Below are positions 1 through 10,481 of a stretch of DNA of 64,000 nt, piece after piece. Within the stretch, counting starts at the first letter, position 1. Every line of letters starts with the position of its first letter. Under the pieces are notes generated by a model. The model was not told the DNA's origin and did not search any database. It saw only the letters and a program-made list of their open reading frames with translations. The position numbers were made by a program, and so were the translations under genes. The stretch is from Gnetum montanum (Eukaryota; Streptophyta; Gnetopsida; Gnetales; Gnetaceae): contig MNCI01014915.1 of NCBI GenBank assembly GCA_015680685.1, positions 129,889 to 193,888 of the forward strand, read 5' to 3'.

Positions 1-84
1 CTGTCTTCTGGACTTTTGTCGCAAACTCTCACCCGAATCATGAATCTTCACCTTAGGCCGATTTGCAATTTCTATGGTGTTTCA
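1..84 (-). repeat. 3' LTR of element T, fragment
   Basis: Positions 1-84 match 15879-15962 with 7 differences counted by eye, all transitions. On the minus strand the LTR begins TGAAACACC. Only the U3 tip lies in the window; the rest is to the left. Confidence 0.88.
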
Positions 85-98
85 ATGGCCCCTCTTTG
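85..98 (-). promoter_or_regulatory. Polypurine tract of element T
   Basis: Read on the minus strand, the bases just before the LTR start are AAAGAGGGGCCAT. This purine-rich run directly abuts the TG of the LTR, as expected for the plus-strand primer of reverse transcription. Confidence 0.7.
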
Positions 99-1295
99 TT
101 GACATTTAGAGGACTTGCTCAAAAGACATCGATAAAGAATAGGAAACACCAGATGGGTAAAAGTACCAATAGCGTTCATTAATGGTTACTCAAGTGTCGC
201 CCTGTCAAAGCAGAAGTGCATAAATGAGGGAAATAAGAGATAAAATGGTATGGGAGGAAATTCTTACAGAGGTAAGAGGAAAGAGGTTTAGGGAAGACTC
301 AAGTGAGGTTTGGGGAAGACTCAAATGAGGTTCGGGAAAGACACAAATGTGTGAGTATAGTTTTTTCATGCATAAGCACTTAGGCCTTCTCCTGCAATTG
401 CATTTGCATGGAGTTATGTCGTTATGTTGTAGATGAAGGGGCTTGCATAGATGAATTGTGTTGCGTCTACGTAGCCTGGATGAGTTGTGTTTCATCCATT
501 TTGCCGACCCTACAAATTTATTTATTTTTTTGACATCCAATAGGCGAGTTGCGTTACGCCAGTTTATGGACTTGATTGTAATGCAGATTCGGAAAGCGTA
601 TGCTACGTATGCACGTTTTGCATAAGGGAAACAGATGGTGGAGATGCAAGGAAGTAAGAGCTAGAGGTAGGATTATGAGGAAAACAGGGATGCACTCCTA
701 AGTGGCCAGGCTAACCTAAGCAGGCATCTCAAAATGCTATTTGTATTTCACCGCTCAGATGAACGCACCTTTGAACGACATCCTCGTAGCAAGGAACCTG
801 CAACCAAAGAAGAAAATAGAGGACACCATTGCTCGGTTGAATCACCAAAGAGGTTGTTGAAACAAGTACCATTTGGGGCGAGACAGAGTGAGCAGGCTGT
901 GAAGGAGGAACTGTAGCACGAGGCTAGAGTCTTCAACGTTGCCGCTCGGCCCAGCATATCGCCGCCAAAGAACATCAGACTCAGCGCACCTAACTGATTA
1001 TGCAAAGAACCAGCTAGGTGAATCTGTGAAGCCAAAGCTTGATAGTGATGATGAGCAGAGATCCCCAAGGTCGTTGTTGATGAGAATTCCTTTGGGGCTC
1101 CGGTCAGTGAAACTAAGCTCTCAGAGGTGCCACCGCTGCAGTGGGTGCAATGATGACATCTCTGAGAGGTCAGTAGTATTCCTTTCAGCACATCCGAGGA
1201 ATCAGCAGAATTCCTGTAAGGTCGTGATGCTGGGACTATCCCAACATCCCATCCCATTTATTTTTTAGCTACATAGAGACAATGACGCTCACTTG
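99..1295 (-). other. 3' noncoding region of element T
   Basis: This stretch lies between the polypurine tract and the tandem array. Open frames exist on both strands (minus 748-1257, plus 734-1268) but none shows a recognisable domain. The plus-strand reading has two loosely similar halves around 830-880 and 1060-1110. It is probably 3' untranslated sequence of the retrotransposon; a second antisense reading frame cannot be excluded. Confidence 0.5.
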
Positions 1296-1815
1296 ATTAG
1301 CATGTTGGCAGTCTGTAGGTCCCAGTTTTAAGTCCTGGTAGACTACCGTTGCTGGTTTTAAGTTCCAATAGATCATGGTCCTAATTTAAAGTCTGGGCAG
1401 ACTGAAAAGTGCTAGTTTTACGTCGTAGCAGATGATGGTAGAACTAATTTATGGTCTCAGCAGACCGTGCTGTGGATGTCAGTTTCATGTCGTGACCTAG
1501 GGACAAATCTGTGCTGGTTTCATGTCTCAGCAAACAGATACTTACCTGTGCCAGTTTTATGTCCTGGCGGACAGCTAGTGCCAGTTTAGCATCATGGCGG
1601 ATGCATGCAGGAAATGCCAATTTTACGTCTTGGTAGACTTGTACAACACTGCCAGTTTTATGTCATAGCAGACTATTGCAACCTACCAATTTTGCGTCGT
1701 GGCAAATGATTATTGCCAGTTTAGCATCATGGCAGATGCGTGAGGGGAATGCTAGTTTAGCGTCGTAGCAGATGGTTGTTGCCAGTTTAGCGTCATAGCA
1801 GACGATTGTTGCCAT
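1296..1815. repeat. Degenerate tandem array, about 15 units of 28-37 bp
   Basis: Each unit has the core TGCCAGTTTTR-CGTC-RTGGCAGA with variable linkers. The unit is itself an imperfect palindrome (TGCCA ... TGGCA), so the array can form a row of small hairpins. Clear units start near 1550, 1570, 1616, 1653, 1717, 1749 and 1780. Tat/Ogre elements are known to carry such arrays between integrase and the 3' LTR, where they can seed satellite DNA. Confidence 0.85.
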
Positions 1816-1837
1816 GCCTAATGTTAACACTGGATAT

Positions 1838-2892
1838 GTAGCTAAATGTAGTACTACTTCAGATATATATGATTCACGAGATTCGGTAACTTGTTGCCGT
1901 TGATATCTGCCTTCCCAATTTGCAGAGAACTTACCTATTGGTTCGCGAATGGCCTTGAGAACCAAATCTCCCTTCTTGATAGGATGTTGTTGAAGATTAT
2001 GATAGTGCTTCTGCCTCTACTTATCTTGATACTTTTCGATGGTATCAAGTGTCTGTATTCACTTCTCCTCTACTAAATCAAAATCCATGATCCGAGACTC
2101 TGTGTGTTGGGCCTCATTTATAATCTTGGAGAAGACCATTCGTAGAGAAGGAACTTGTAGTTTGAGGGGCAGCACCGCCTCGGATCCATAGACTAGGCTA
2201 TAGGGCGTACTGTCTATAGCTGTTCTACATGTGGTACGATACGCCCATAGCACATAGAGGATCTTTTCATGCTACCGTCTCTTATTGTTGTTGAGCATTT
2301 TCTTGAGTAAGTTGATAATGACCTTGTTTGTTGCTTCAGCTTGACCATTCGCTTGCGGGTAATAAGGCGAGGAAAAAGATTGTTTGATGCCAAGATTGTC
2401 ACAAAAGGATTTGGTTTCTAGACTGCTAAACTATGGCCCATTGTCAATCACGATAGTCATCGAGAGGCCAAATCTGGTTATGATATTATCTAAAATGAAA
2501 TGACATATTTGTTGGGATGTGATCTTTCACAGAGGAATGGCTTCCACCCACTTTGTGAAATACTCAGTGGCGGTGATTATGAAGCTATGACTTGTGGAAG
2601 ATTTCGGTGTGATAGGCCCTATAATGTCTAGTCCCCATCATTGAAAGGGCCATGTTATCTAAGTTTTGTGTAGTTCTGTAGGCGACACATGTATAAGGTT
2701 CGCGTAACGCTAACACGTGTTGCACGTTTTAACCTTTGTAAGATAATCTTTCTCCATGTACAGCCAATAATACCCTAAGCGACGGATTTTAGAGGCCATG
2801 GCTTGTGGTGCTACGTGTCCTCCGCATAATCTCTCATGAACCTCACCAACTATACGTTGTGCTTGTTCTTTGTTAATGCAAGTAAGCAGCAC
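1838..2892 (-). pseudogene. Integrase region of element T
   Basis: The N-terminal zinc-binding motif is visible near 2892-2710 (paired His, then CNTC). The catalytic core follows: WGLDIIGPI near 2630 carries the first Asp, VIDNGP near 2440 the second, and the Glu is in GQAEATNK near 2330, so all three D,D,E residues are present. The C-terminal part has GKFSANWEG near 1920, which corresponds to the conserved WEGPY region. The reading frame is the same as that of RT and RNase H upstream, broken only by stop codons. Integrase would insert the cDNA into chromosomal DNA; this copy is inactive. Confidence 0.9.
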
Positions 2893-3129
2893 TCCATCAA
2901 AAGAGCGTCTATAGAGGGTACTATCTCCTATGATGACGTACCGCCTAGCTCACTTGCGAATTGCATCTTTCTACGTGCATGTTAGTTCATGCAATGGTTC
3001 GCCATGCAACAAGTAAGTTTTAATGTTGTCGTACCACTCTGGCGTTCTATCCTTGAGCAGTGAAGATATTTGCCCTGCCTAAATGATAGGATCTGTACAA
3101 TCTGTTATTAATGCAGGTCAGGTGTCGAA

Positions 3130-4041
3130 CAGGTGTGATGGCACATTTAAAGCTAATGTAGCCAGTGCATCGGCTAGTGTGTTATCATTTCAGGGCACGT
3201 GTTGGACATCGATCGTTGTGAACTGCTTCTAAAGTTCTTTAGCCATATCGTAGTAGGGTTGTACATGTACAGCCTTGTAGGTGTAGACTCCTATGATTTG
3301 ATTTATAACAAGCATTGAATTGCCCCTAATCGCCAGGTGTTGAACATCAAGCTCTTTGGCTGTTAATAATCCCCTGAGGAGTCCCTCGTACTCTTCCACG
3401 TTGTTCGTACAGGGAAAGGTCAAGCGGTAAGCGTGAAGACGTATATCCTTAGGTGAAAGAGAAATGACTGTGGTGGCACTGCCGCCTCTAGTGGTTGAAG
3501 CTCTGTCAAAATATAACATTGCTTCAGGGCCTATTAAAGCAAGGCTTAAACTATGTACATGCTCATCTGGAAATTCAGGCTCTATGGTTGCCTGACTATC
3601 AATAGGCGATGTTATTAGTTGGTCAGCTATCACTTGGCCTTTCGTGGAAGATTGACCAATATAATGCAAATCAAATTCTGTCGTGATAGATTTCCAATGA
3701 GCTATTTTACTACTTTCATACAGATTATGCGTAATAGCCCTAAGGATATTATTTTTGCAGATTATGTTGACCTGGCTACGAAAGAGATAGTGTCTGCACT
3801 TTTTGAGCGTAAACACTAACACTAAGCAACTACGCTCTACTTCATTGTACTTCGTTTCATACGTACATAGAGCATGACTCAAATAATATATGGGTATTTT
3901 TGACCTATCATCTCTCTTTTGACAGAGTAATGCAGCTAAGGCTACGTCTGATGTTGCGAGGTAAATGTAAAATGGTTGATCCCTTTGTGGTGGGAATACT
4001 GTTGGCAAGCATTGAATTTCTTGCTTCAAGCTGTCAAACAC
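3130..4041 (-). pseudogene. Double RNase H of element T (Ty3-type plus second, archaeal-like domain)
   Basis: The first domain (about 4000-3650) has the usual Ty3 pattern: PFYIYLATSD, then YNEVER and HYLFRSQ. A second RNase H-like domain follows at about 3520-3130. It contains AMLYFDRAS, then TNNVEEYEGLLRGL, then ADALATLA, in the places of the catalytic acidic residues. The first Asp is kept and the Glu is in the VEEYE block. A tandem aRNH domain is the diagnostic feature of the Tat clade. The frame joins RT and integrase without a shift. Stops are present, so it is a pseudogene. Confidence 0.88.
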
Positions 4042-4230
4042 ACGCTGACAATATTCTTTCTATTCGAAATTAACCCCCTTTTTGAGCAAGTGCTGCATAG
4101 GGTGTAACTTATCTGTTAGTCTTGAAATGAACCACCTGATAAATTGTAACCTTCCTTGCAATCCACGTAATTGCTTGAGATTTGTAGGGGGTGTCAATTC
4201 AACAATGGATTTGACTTTGTCAGGGTCTAC

Positions 4231-5289
4231 TCATATACCAGTTTTCAATACTACAAACCCTAGCATGCATCCGATTTTGACTCCGAATACGCACTTCTTT
4301 GGATTGAGCCGGAGGTCGTATTTAGAGCATCTTTTGAGGACTAACTCCAGATCCTCCGAATGATCTTCTGAATTTATAGACTTAACAGCTATATCGTCAA
4401 CATAATCATTTAGTCTCCCTAGGAGGTAATTGTTAAAGATGTACATCATAGCTCATTGATACGTAGCTTCGACATTTTTTAACCCAAAAGGCATCATGGT
4501 ATAGCAAAAGGTCCCCCAGGGTGTCATGAAGGTAATGGTCAGCTGGTGTTCTGGGTTGATGCGTATTTGATTATAGCCTGAGAAGCCATCCATGAAGGAT
4601 AAAAGCGCATGCCCAGCAGTTGTATCCACTAGTTGGTTGATACTCAGTAATGGGAAATTATCCTTGATTGTAGCTTTATTCAAGTCTCAGAAGTCTATGC
4701 AGATGCGTATCCCTCTGATCTTTTTAGGAACAACTACAATGTTAAATACCCAGTCTAAGTAATCGACCGTGTAAATAAAACCAGCCTGGTATAGTTTAGT
4801 GATCTCATCACATACTACTAGCGTGACTTCTGGCTTAATTTTTTGTGCTTTCTGTCTAACTGCTTTGATATGGGGATCTAGAATTATGTTGTGATATATT
4901 AATCTTGGGTCTAGTCCCGACATATATTCGTATGACCATGCAAACACTGTGATGTTATTCTGAAGGACCTACTTTATGTTATCATGTGCCTCTTGGTCTA
5001 GTAAAGAACTAACCTTAAGAGTTTTAGTCTCACCCTTATGCGTAACTATAGAGACCTCGTTAAGGCAATCTTCGGTTACATCTCCAGCTTCCAGATCTAG
5101 CGTGCGCATTGATTGCTCTAGCCAGTCTAGAGATGTTTCTGACACAGCTATGGTTACGTCACCGAGGGCAAGGTTAGTTTCTACTAGTGTGGGATCAAAT
5201 TGTCTAATGATTTCCCCGTGTGGGTCTTTTAAAACTAGGAGTGCAGATAAAGTTTCATCCATTTGGCAATTGTCCAGCAAAATTGTCAA
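4231..5289 (-). pseudogene. Reverse transcriptase region of element T
   Basis: The order of motifs is VVVPKK and ICIDF near 4690-4740, then DGFSGYNQIRI near 4570, MMPFGLKN near 4480, and the catalytic YVDD at 4393-4404. This is the standard Ty3/gypsy fingers-palm arrangement. Stop codons interrupt the frame at about 4684 and 4450, but segments from 5289 to 1838 all share one frame, so only nonsense changes have occurred across 3.4 kb. The first 100 codons (5289-4969) form a linker between protease and RT with no recognised motif. Confidence 0.92.
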
Positions 5290-5612
5290 ATATGAAAGTA
5301 ATTAGAAAAATGCTAAGTTGGATGCAATAAACATTTAGCGTATAACACTTGGTTTAGTCTAAAAAGAAAAAGGATGTGATGTGACATTTCTGAGCATGAG
5401 AAGCTAACTGAATTTTGAACATCGTTAACAGCCTGTAATTAATGCGACCTGATTACGAGGAGATAAGATGGAATAGTTTAAGGTCGTTTTGGACCATAAT
5501 GCATGTGATATCTGTCGTAATTAATACCTTGATTTTCGGGTTCCAGCTCATACTGACACCAACATTTGGGTAAGTTTTGCTTAAATCAGGCGTCAAGTCA
5601 ATTAATTTTGCA
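5290..5612. other. Spacer between RT linker and the antisense gene
   Basis: No gene is visible. On the minus strand a pyrimidine run ending in TTTTTAG near 5360 would make a good splice acceptor in front of the RT frame. This matters because Ogre elements splice an intron between protease and RT. On the plus strand this is the upstream region of the antisense gene. Confidence 0.4.
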
Positions 5613-5620
5613 TATAAGTA
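5613..5620 (+). promoter_or_regulatory. TATA-like box upstream of the antisense gene
   Basis: TATAAGTA lies about 130 bases upstream of the ATG at 5745, a plausible core-promoter position for a plant gene with a short 5' leader. It is a single weak motif in AT-rich DNA. Confidence 0.35.
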
Positions 5621-6150
5621 GGTAGTTCTTATCGAGAACAGGTTGTTGGCTATCGTAAATTTGAATTCTCGGCTGTCACAGAGAGAAGGAGGAAGAGCAA
5701 AAGACTGCAGCGCATTATTTGTGAAGCTGTTCAAGATTGCAACAATGGCATCGAAAGTTAGAGGAAAGAATGCTAGGTTGGCTAAAATCGATGAAGTACA
5801 AGGGAGCCTGCAGCGTGCTTCACAGGCCTTGGTCGAAGTGAGAGATGTCACTCCTCTAAACCAGTAGGCCATCCCTTACTTGCTTGTATTACTTCCTGTG
5901 ATGCACTTTTTTTTTGTGTTTATTATTTTTGTGTCATCTACGTAAACTAGAGTTTTAGGCTATAGACCTCGTATTGAAGCAAGGGTTTAGACAACAGTAT
6001 TGTGTCTATCGCCGTTGTCTGAGATAGACCTTGTACTATCACAAGGGTCGGCGATTTCGGCTCTACGGCTAGAGCGTAATTTTGTAAATTTTCCTATAGT
6101 TTAAGCATGCAATCGGAATCTAGATGGTAATGTGTTTATTTTCTGTACAG

Positions 6151-6967
6151 TGTCATGGTGAAACCCATCTTAATCGTTTTGGATATAGTCGGGGTTTTAT
6201 GTTGTATAAACCCTATCATACCCAATGTTCCTCCCCCTCGGACTCATTTGCAGGGGAGAGCTATATGGTTCTGAAAGGGTGCACTGGAGTTTTTGCAATT
6301 TTTGCTATGTAACTTCAGCATTATTGTGTGGTCGCATCTATCGGGCAATGTGGCCGGTGATATTTTGGAACATGTGTTAGTGGGTTCTACGTAGGGTATC
6401 CTGGCTTTCTTGACAGATGGGGCTATTGATACTAGGCGTCCCCAAGACTGTGAACTTAGCGCCAAAGGATTGAGGCATCTAAGTTGGATCTGGGAGATGC
6501 CCAGATTTAGCTGCTACCATGGGTATAATACTTTGTTCGTGGCTCATCATGTCTCGACTTACTTTTAGAATCCTCCAGGCACGATGTATTATTTGGATGG
6601 GTAAGTTGTTTTACTAGCAGTATTGTCATTATGTTTCTAATGTCTGAATTTGGGAAGCGTAGGATCGTAATGTGTCATATGATACAGGTTTTTCATCAAC
6701 GAAAATAGGTTAGTAGGCAATGGTGATACATTGTCTTGGACCAAAACAGCAATAAAGGAGTTTACGTCCACCAGCAACGTACGCGCCAGTGTAATGGGGC
6801 AGATGGCCTTCGACATTCATGAGTATCCCACCCATTATGCTGATCCCTTCAAAAATTGTCAGAATCTTGGATGGTTACATGAAGAATGTACTTTGAACCC
6901 ACCCCTTACCCTCACGGAGGTGCAAAGAAAGCTCCCTTCATTTCCTTTACCATTTGGCCCTGCTAAG
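6151..6967 (+). pseudogene. FCP1/SCP-like (HAD phosphatase fold) domain, first recognisable exons of the antisense gene
   Basis: The conceptual translation starts MVKPILIVLDIVGVL, resembling HAD motif I (hhhhDxDGT) with the first Asp kept and the second replaced by Val. Next come ALEFLQFLLCNFSIIVWS, like the EFL...FEVVVWTS segment of FCP1/NIF domains, and then GNVAGDILEHVL. Near 6520-6600 are YNTLFV and NPPGTMYYLDG, at the place where plant FCP1-like proteins have a DDS motif followed by NPP; the acidic pair is replaced here. The second exon continues with a tail resembling the C-terminal helix of that family. FCP1-like proteins dephosphorylate serines, for example in the RNA polymerase II tail. 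This copy lacks key catalytic residues. The assignment was made by eye and is not certain. Confidence 0.55.
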
Positions 6968-7071
6968 GTTTTGTTGCCACTATTAGTTATAGGATATTAT
7001 ATTGTTTTTCTTGTTTTAAAATGTTGCATAACAGTGTTTTCACTATGTTGACATGTGCCATGTATTATCAG

Positions 7072-8390
7072 TCAGGGAATCCTGGGAGATTACCATCACG
7101 ACATCTAGCCACGAGGCGAACACCCTCTTTTTCCGCTATGGTGACATAAAGGAGGCACAACGCTGGCTTGGCCACGTGGCGGCCCCAATTGCGTTGGTCA
7201 CCAAGCTGCGGGAAGCGAGGTTGATGCATTTATTCTTAGTCGTAACCCCTGATGTCCCCACAAACGAAATGTTAACCCTAGTTAACTCCTTCAGAGAGGG
7301 AGTTGAACGTTTTTGCACGTGTGTGCGTCACATATGTATAAATTTTGATATCGACGCTCAGCTGTTCACTGACCTCTTCAGCGTCCCCTTTGACAGTCTT
7401 CCCATAGAGGAAAAATTGAGGAGGAGAGTCAAATGTTAGGAGGAGTTGGAGGAGTGGCTAGGGACCAAGAAGGAAACCAAGGGGATCCCTTGCAAAAAGA
7501 TCGAATTAGAGGTCGCCAAGACTATTTATCCCCTCTTCCAAGCCCAAGCCTTCCCCAAAACACTCTCGCAGGGAAGCTTCTTTACTATAGAACAAGCCTT
7601 TATTATGTGAGAGGTGATGGAGGAAGGGACCCAATTTGACTAGGCAAGCTATTTCGCTGAGGGGTTACGCACTGAAATGGTGAAACTCTGCCAAAAGCTT
7701 GAGTTGTGTTTCAGTGTGCACTTCACCTTCTTCATAGCTTGCCTCTGGCATTTTTCCGAATTTTTTCTTGTCCAGAGGAATGGGGTCTAGGTCCTACAAG
7801 ACCAAGACTAGTTATCCAAACCTTGGATTTCTCATATCTTTGGCACTACCACAGGATCCTCTAGAGGGAATTGGGGAGTCTCTGTCTGTAACAACTAGGG
7901 ATTTAGTGGCACCTCGAATGTGGGGCCCTGATAGCGTAGCTGGGGCACTTACCACTTACACTAGTGATGCGTCACGAGGGAAGCGTTTGGCTACAAAGAT
8001 AGTAGATGTCTTGGTTCAGCGTAAAAGGCCTCGCTTAACCGAGGCACCTGCGGAACCAGCAGGTGGCACAGACAGAACTATGCAAGTCATAGTTCAGTGG
8101 AGTAAACCTCTGCCTAGTAAGCGTAAAGACATAGTGAAAGTTATGGCAATTTTTGTATTACGCAGCTTTACTCAAGGTATTCTGAATCGTTTAAATGTAT
8201 TATGTGGCGTGAACAAGGAGACTTACGGAATGATTGACCCTTGAAATAGGGGCAGTGGTATTACAGCGTGGGGAAGGGGCCCCAGTTTTGGAAGAGTAGG
8301 CCCCAGCTGTTAGAATAAGTGACGCACAGACCCTTGTGCGTGAGGAGAGAGAGGAGGCGAAAAATATTGACGCACTCCCTACTGTAACAG
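7072..8390 (+). pseudogene. Middle exons of the antisense gene, function unknown
   Basis: The exon from 7072 stays in one frame to about 7788 with four stops (TAG 7437, TGA 7608, TAG 7641, TAG 7788). A pyrimidine-rich acceptor (TTTTTTCTTGTCCAG) ends at 7775. The next exon encodes about 155 residues to a stop at 8242, including a basic KRPRL patch near 8030 that could be a nuclear signal. The frame needed for the next splice (phase 1 at 8390) is one base off, so there is a frameshift near 8230. I do not recognise a domain. Confidence 0.5.
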
Positions 8391-8466
8391 GTAGAGGTAA
8401 TCAGTGTATTAGAATTTTTAAGGAATTCTATTAATAATTAGAAATTTTGACTTAGTTACGCTACAG

Positions 8467-9786
8467 ATGAACAAGGTGCATCCCCGTCTACCGTTGTCAG
8501 CAGAGCATGGGGGGAATTCCCTGATAAGTTTGCCTTCATGGAAGGCATTGTCAGTGACATGATCGAGCGCCTCGAGCACATGGATCTTGGTGCTGGTATG
8601 TTACTACTATAACACATTTATTTTATTATAAGGTTATAATGTTTATTTACATTTAATAATATTTGTTATCAGGAGCTCACCTTCGATGGGACCCTACGGA
8701 GCCCATTGACCTTGACACAATGGAGCCTTCATCAAAAGGGGTAGTTGTACCATGCAACATTTATGAGGAAATGCGTAAATGTGCGTTACGCTCGACCCGC
8801 TCCTTGTGGGAGAGTCAAAATGTCAATGAAGACCTCTGGAAGAGGCTGCAGAAGTCAGAGAAAGAAAGGATGTCTCTAACCAAAGAGGTCGAAGACTTAA
8901 AATTGTGATGTGAATTCCTGCAGGCGCGAGGAACGGATGAAGAGGATTGGCGTATGGCTATTATTGACTACGCTCGCTACTGGACCACGGTCAGGAACAG
9001 CATGCAAACCAGTCGCGAATTGGTGGAGCAAAGGATGAAAATAGAACTCTTGGCCCAAAAGAACTAGGACTAGAAGGACTTTTGCACAAGTGTCCAAGAG
9101 TGGGGTCAGAAAGAAAAAGATCACAAACATCTGTATAACCAAGAAAGTCTCGCTTATCATCAGCACTATCGAGATTCTGCCTTTGAAGCTCAATCCTTGC
9201 GAGTGTTCCTTGATGTCATTGGTGCATCTAAGGCCTTTGAGAAGTTCCAGGAGCAGGTGATGGTAAGCACGTCCCTGGAAAGTGAAATTACTCTTCTCGG
9301 GGAAGAGACTACAGTCCCTACTTTCTTTCCTGAACCACCTCGATGGACTAGTGTGGAGAAGGGGAAGGTGAAGGCTAGAACTATTCTGGGGGATGGAGTT
9401 TGGTCTAAGCTAACTAAAGACGAAATCATGCAACGCCTGTGGGTCAGTTTAGACCAACTCCCCTTTGCTGTGGATGCAGGATCACAAGTTTGAATGTTAT
9501 TTTTTGGTTTATCCTATCATGGCTTTTTTTCTTATGTATTTATTGTATGTAGGTTCAAGGAGTAGATGAAGAAGGTGAATAGAGTGAGGAGCGTGTTCAA
9601 GAAGAAGAGCGTAATGACGCAGACCATCCTCTTGGGGAGCCAGTGTTAGTGCATGAACCTCGTGAAGGTGACATTCCTCACGAAGGAATGCTCTCTAAAA
9701 AGGACAACCCACTCGAGGATGATTTGTTAGGGTTAGAGGTAGACTTAAGGGATACTAGTGACAGTGGTACTAGGGGGGATGCGTAA
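8467..9786 (+). pseudogene. C-terminal exons of the antisense gene, charged and coiled-coil rich
   Basis: Three exons (8467-8595, 8673-9487, 9553-9786) join in frame. The long exon is rich in Glu, Lys, Arg, Gln and Leu with heptad-like spacing around 8740-9250, for example LWKRLQKSEKERMSLTKEV, so a coiled coil is likely. The last exon is strongly acidic with repeated E/D runs. Stops occur at 8906 and near 9065. No catalytic motif is visible. The spliced frame ends at 9784-9786. Confidence 0.6.
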
Positions 9787-9965
9787 TTATGACTTATGCA
9801 TGATTTTATTGATGGAATTGAACAATGTCAATATGAGTGTTGGCAAGATTACTCATGAGATTTCGTTTATGGTTTTTTATTTATTTTATGTTTAATTTTA
9901 TGTCTTTATTTATACAAAGCGTAAATAGAATTGTTAAAGGCTTTGGATAAGTTTCGTTATTATGA

Positions 9966-10130
9966 CTATAGAATGGAATTGCTAGTTTAAGGCCATTGTG
10001 GGCCATCACGTAGCATTTGCGTAAGATACAAACGGATTAGCTAGTTTTAGGCCATTGCGGGTCTTTGCTAGTTTAAGGCCATTGCGGGCCATCGCTAGTT
10101 TTAGGCCATTGCGGGCCATCTGCGTAAGTC
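9966..10130. repeat. Short tandem array, four units of about 28 bp
   Basis: Units read GCTAGTTTTAGGCCATTGCG followed by GGCCATC, with GGCC...GGCC palindromic cores. The opening TGCTAGTTTWR matches units of the array at 1296-1815, so the two arrays in this element appear related. It lies just 3' of the antisense gene. Confidence 0.85.
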
Positions 10131-10440
10131 TAGAAGTGTAATTGATAAAAATGTACATATTTGCGTAACTGAGCTAATATGACTAGTAGCAGGGCGTAAA
10201 ATGAGGAATGTAAATAGCGTAATGGACAGAAAGTGTAACTACATATATGTATATTAAAGAAAACTGTTAATCAAATTTGATAAGCGTAAGCAGGAAAACT
10301 AGTGGAAGTGTAACAATGCGTGTAAATACCACTCAGATCAATCACTAACTCATAATTATTTCTTGATGGTCTTTACGTTCAGTGATGCATAAGGGCAGGG
10401 AGATTTGTGACCTGAATCTTCCATACCATCTTCTTGAAAT
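10131..10440. repeat. GCGTAA-rich spacer of element T
   Basis: The hexamer GCGTAA recurs near 10164, 10195, 10219 and 10283 on the plus strand, with further copies at 9919, 10020 and 10122. It is the motif that dominates the U3 of this element's LTR (15300-15810). No coding potential is seen. Confidence 0.6.
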
Positions 10441-10481
10441 GGTAGGTCGGCCCAGGCTAGGCTATCATCATTCATTTCAGC

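Larger units (their letters stand above)
5745..9786 (+). pseudogene. Intron-containing antisense gene carried inside element T
   Basis: A multi-exon gene lies on the strand opposite to gag-pol. Supported exons are 6151-6600, 6688-6967, about 7072-7600, 7776-8390, 8467-8595, 8673-9487 and 9553-9786. Introns have GT/AG ends. Splice phases agree at 6600/6688 (phase 2), 8390/8467 (phase 1), 8595/8673 (phase 1) and 9487/9553 (phase 0), which is unlikely by chance. The ATG at 5745 (41-codon frame) is a possible first exon, but its donor is unclear. Exon 6688-6967 to 7072 does not join in phase as read. In-frame stops occur at 6272, 6392, 6566, 7437, 7608, 7641, 8906 and others, and one frameshift lies near 8230. 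The gene ends with TAA at 9784. A captured host gene and a lineage-specific accessory gene of the retrotransposon are both possible. Confidence 0.7.

Noticed and set aside
734-1268. Plus-strand open frames as genes
   Set aside because: Short, low-complexity, overlapping a minus-strand frame of similar length, with no domain and no splice or promoter support.
1296-1815. CRISPR-like regular repeats
   Set aside because: Units are degenerate, linkers are not unique spacers, and the array lies in the 3' region of a plant retrotransposon.
5745-9786. Pack-MULE or other DNA transposon carrying the antisense gene
   Set aside because: I looked for terminal inverted repeats and a target duplication around 5300-5600 and 9800-10400 and found none by eye. 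The block is flanked directly by retrotransposon coding regions.
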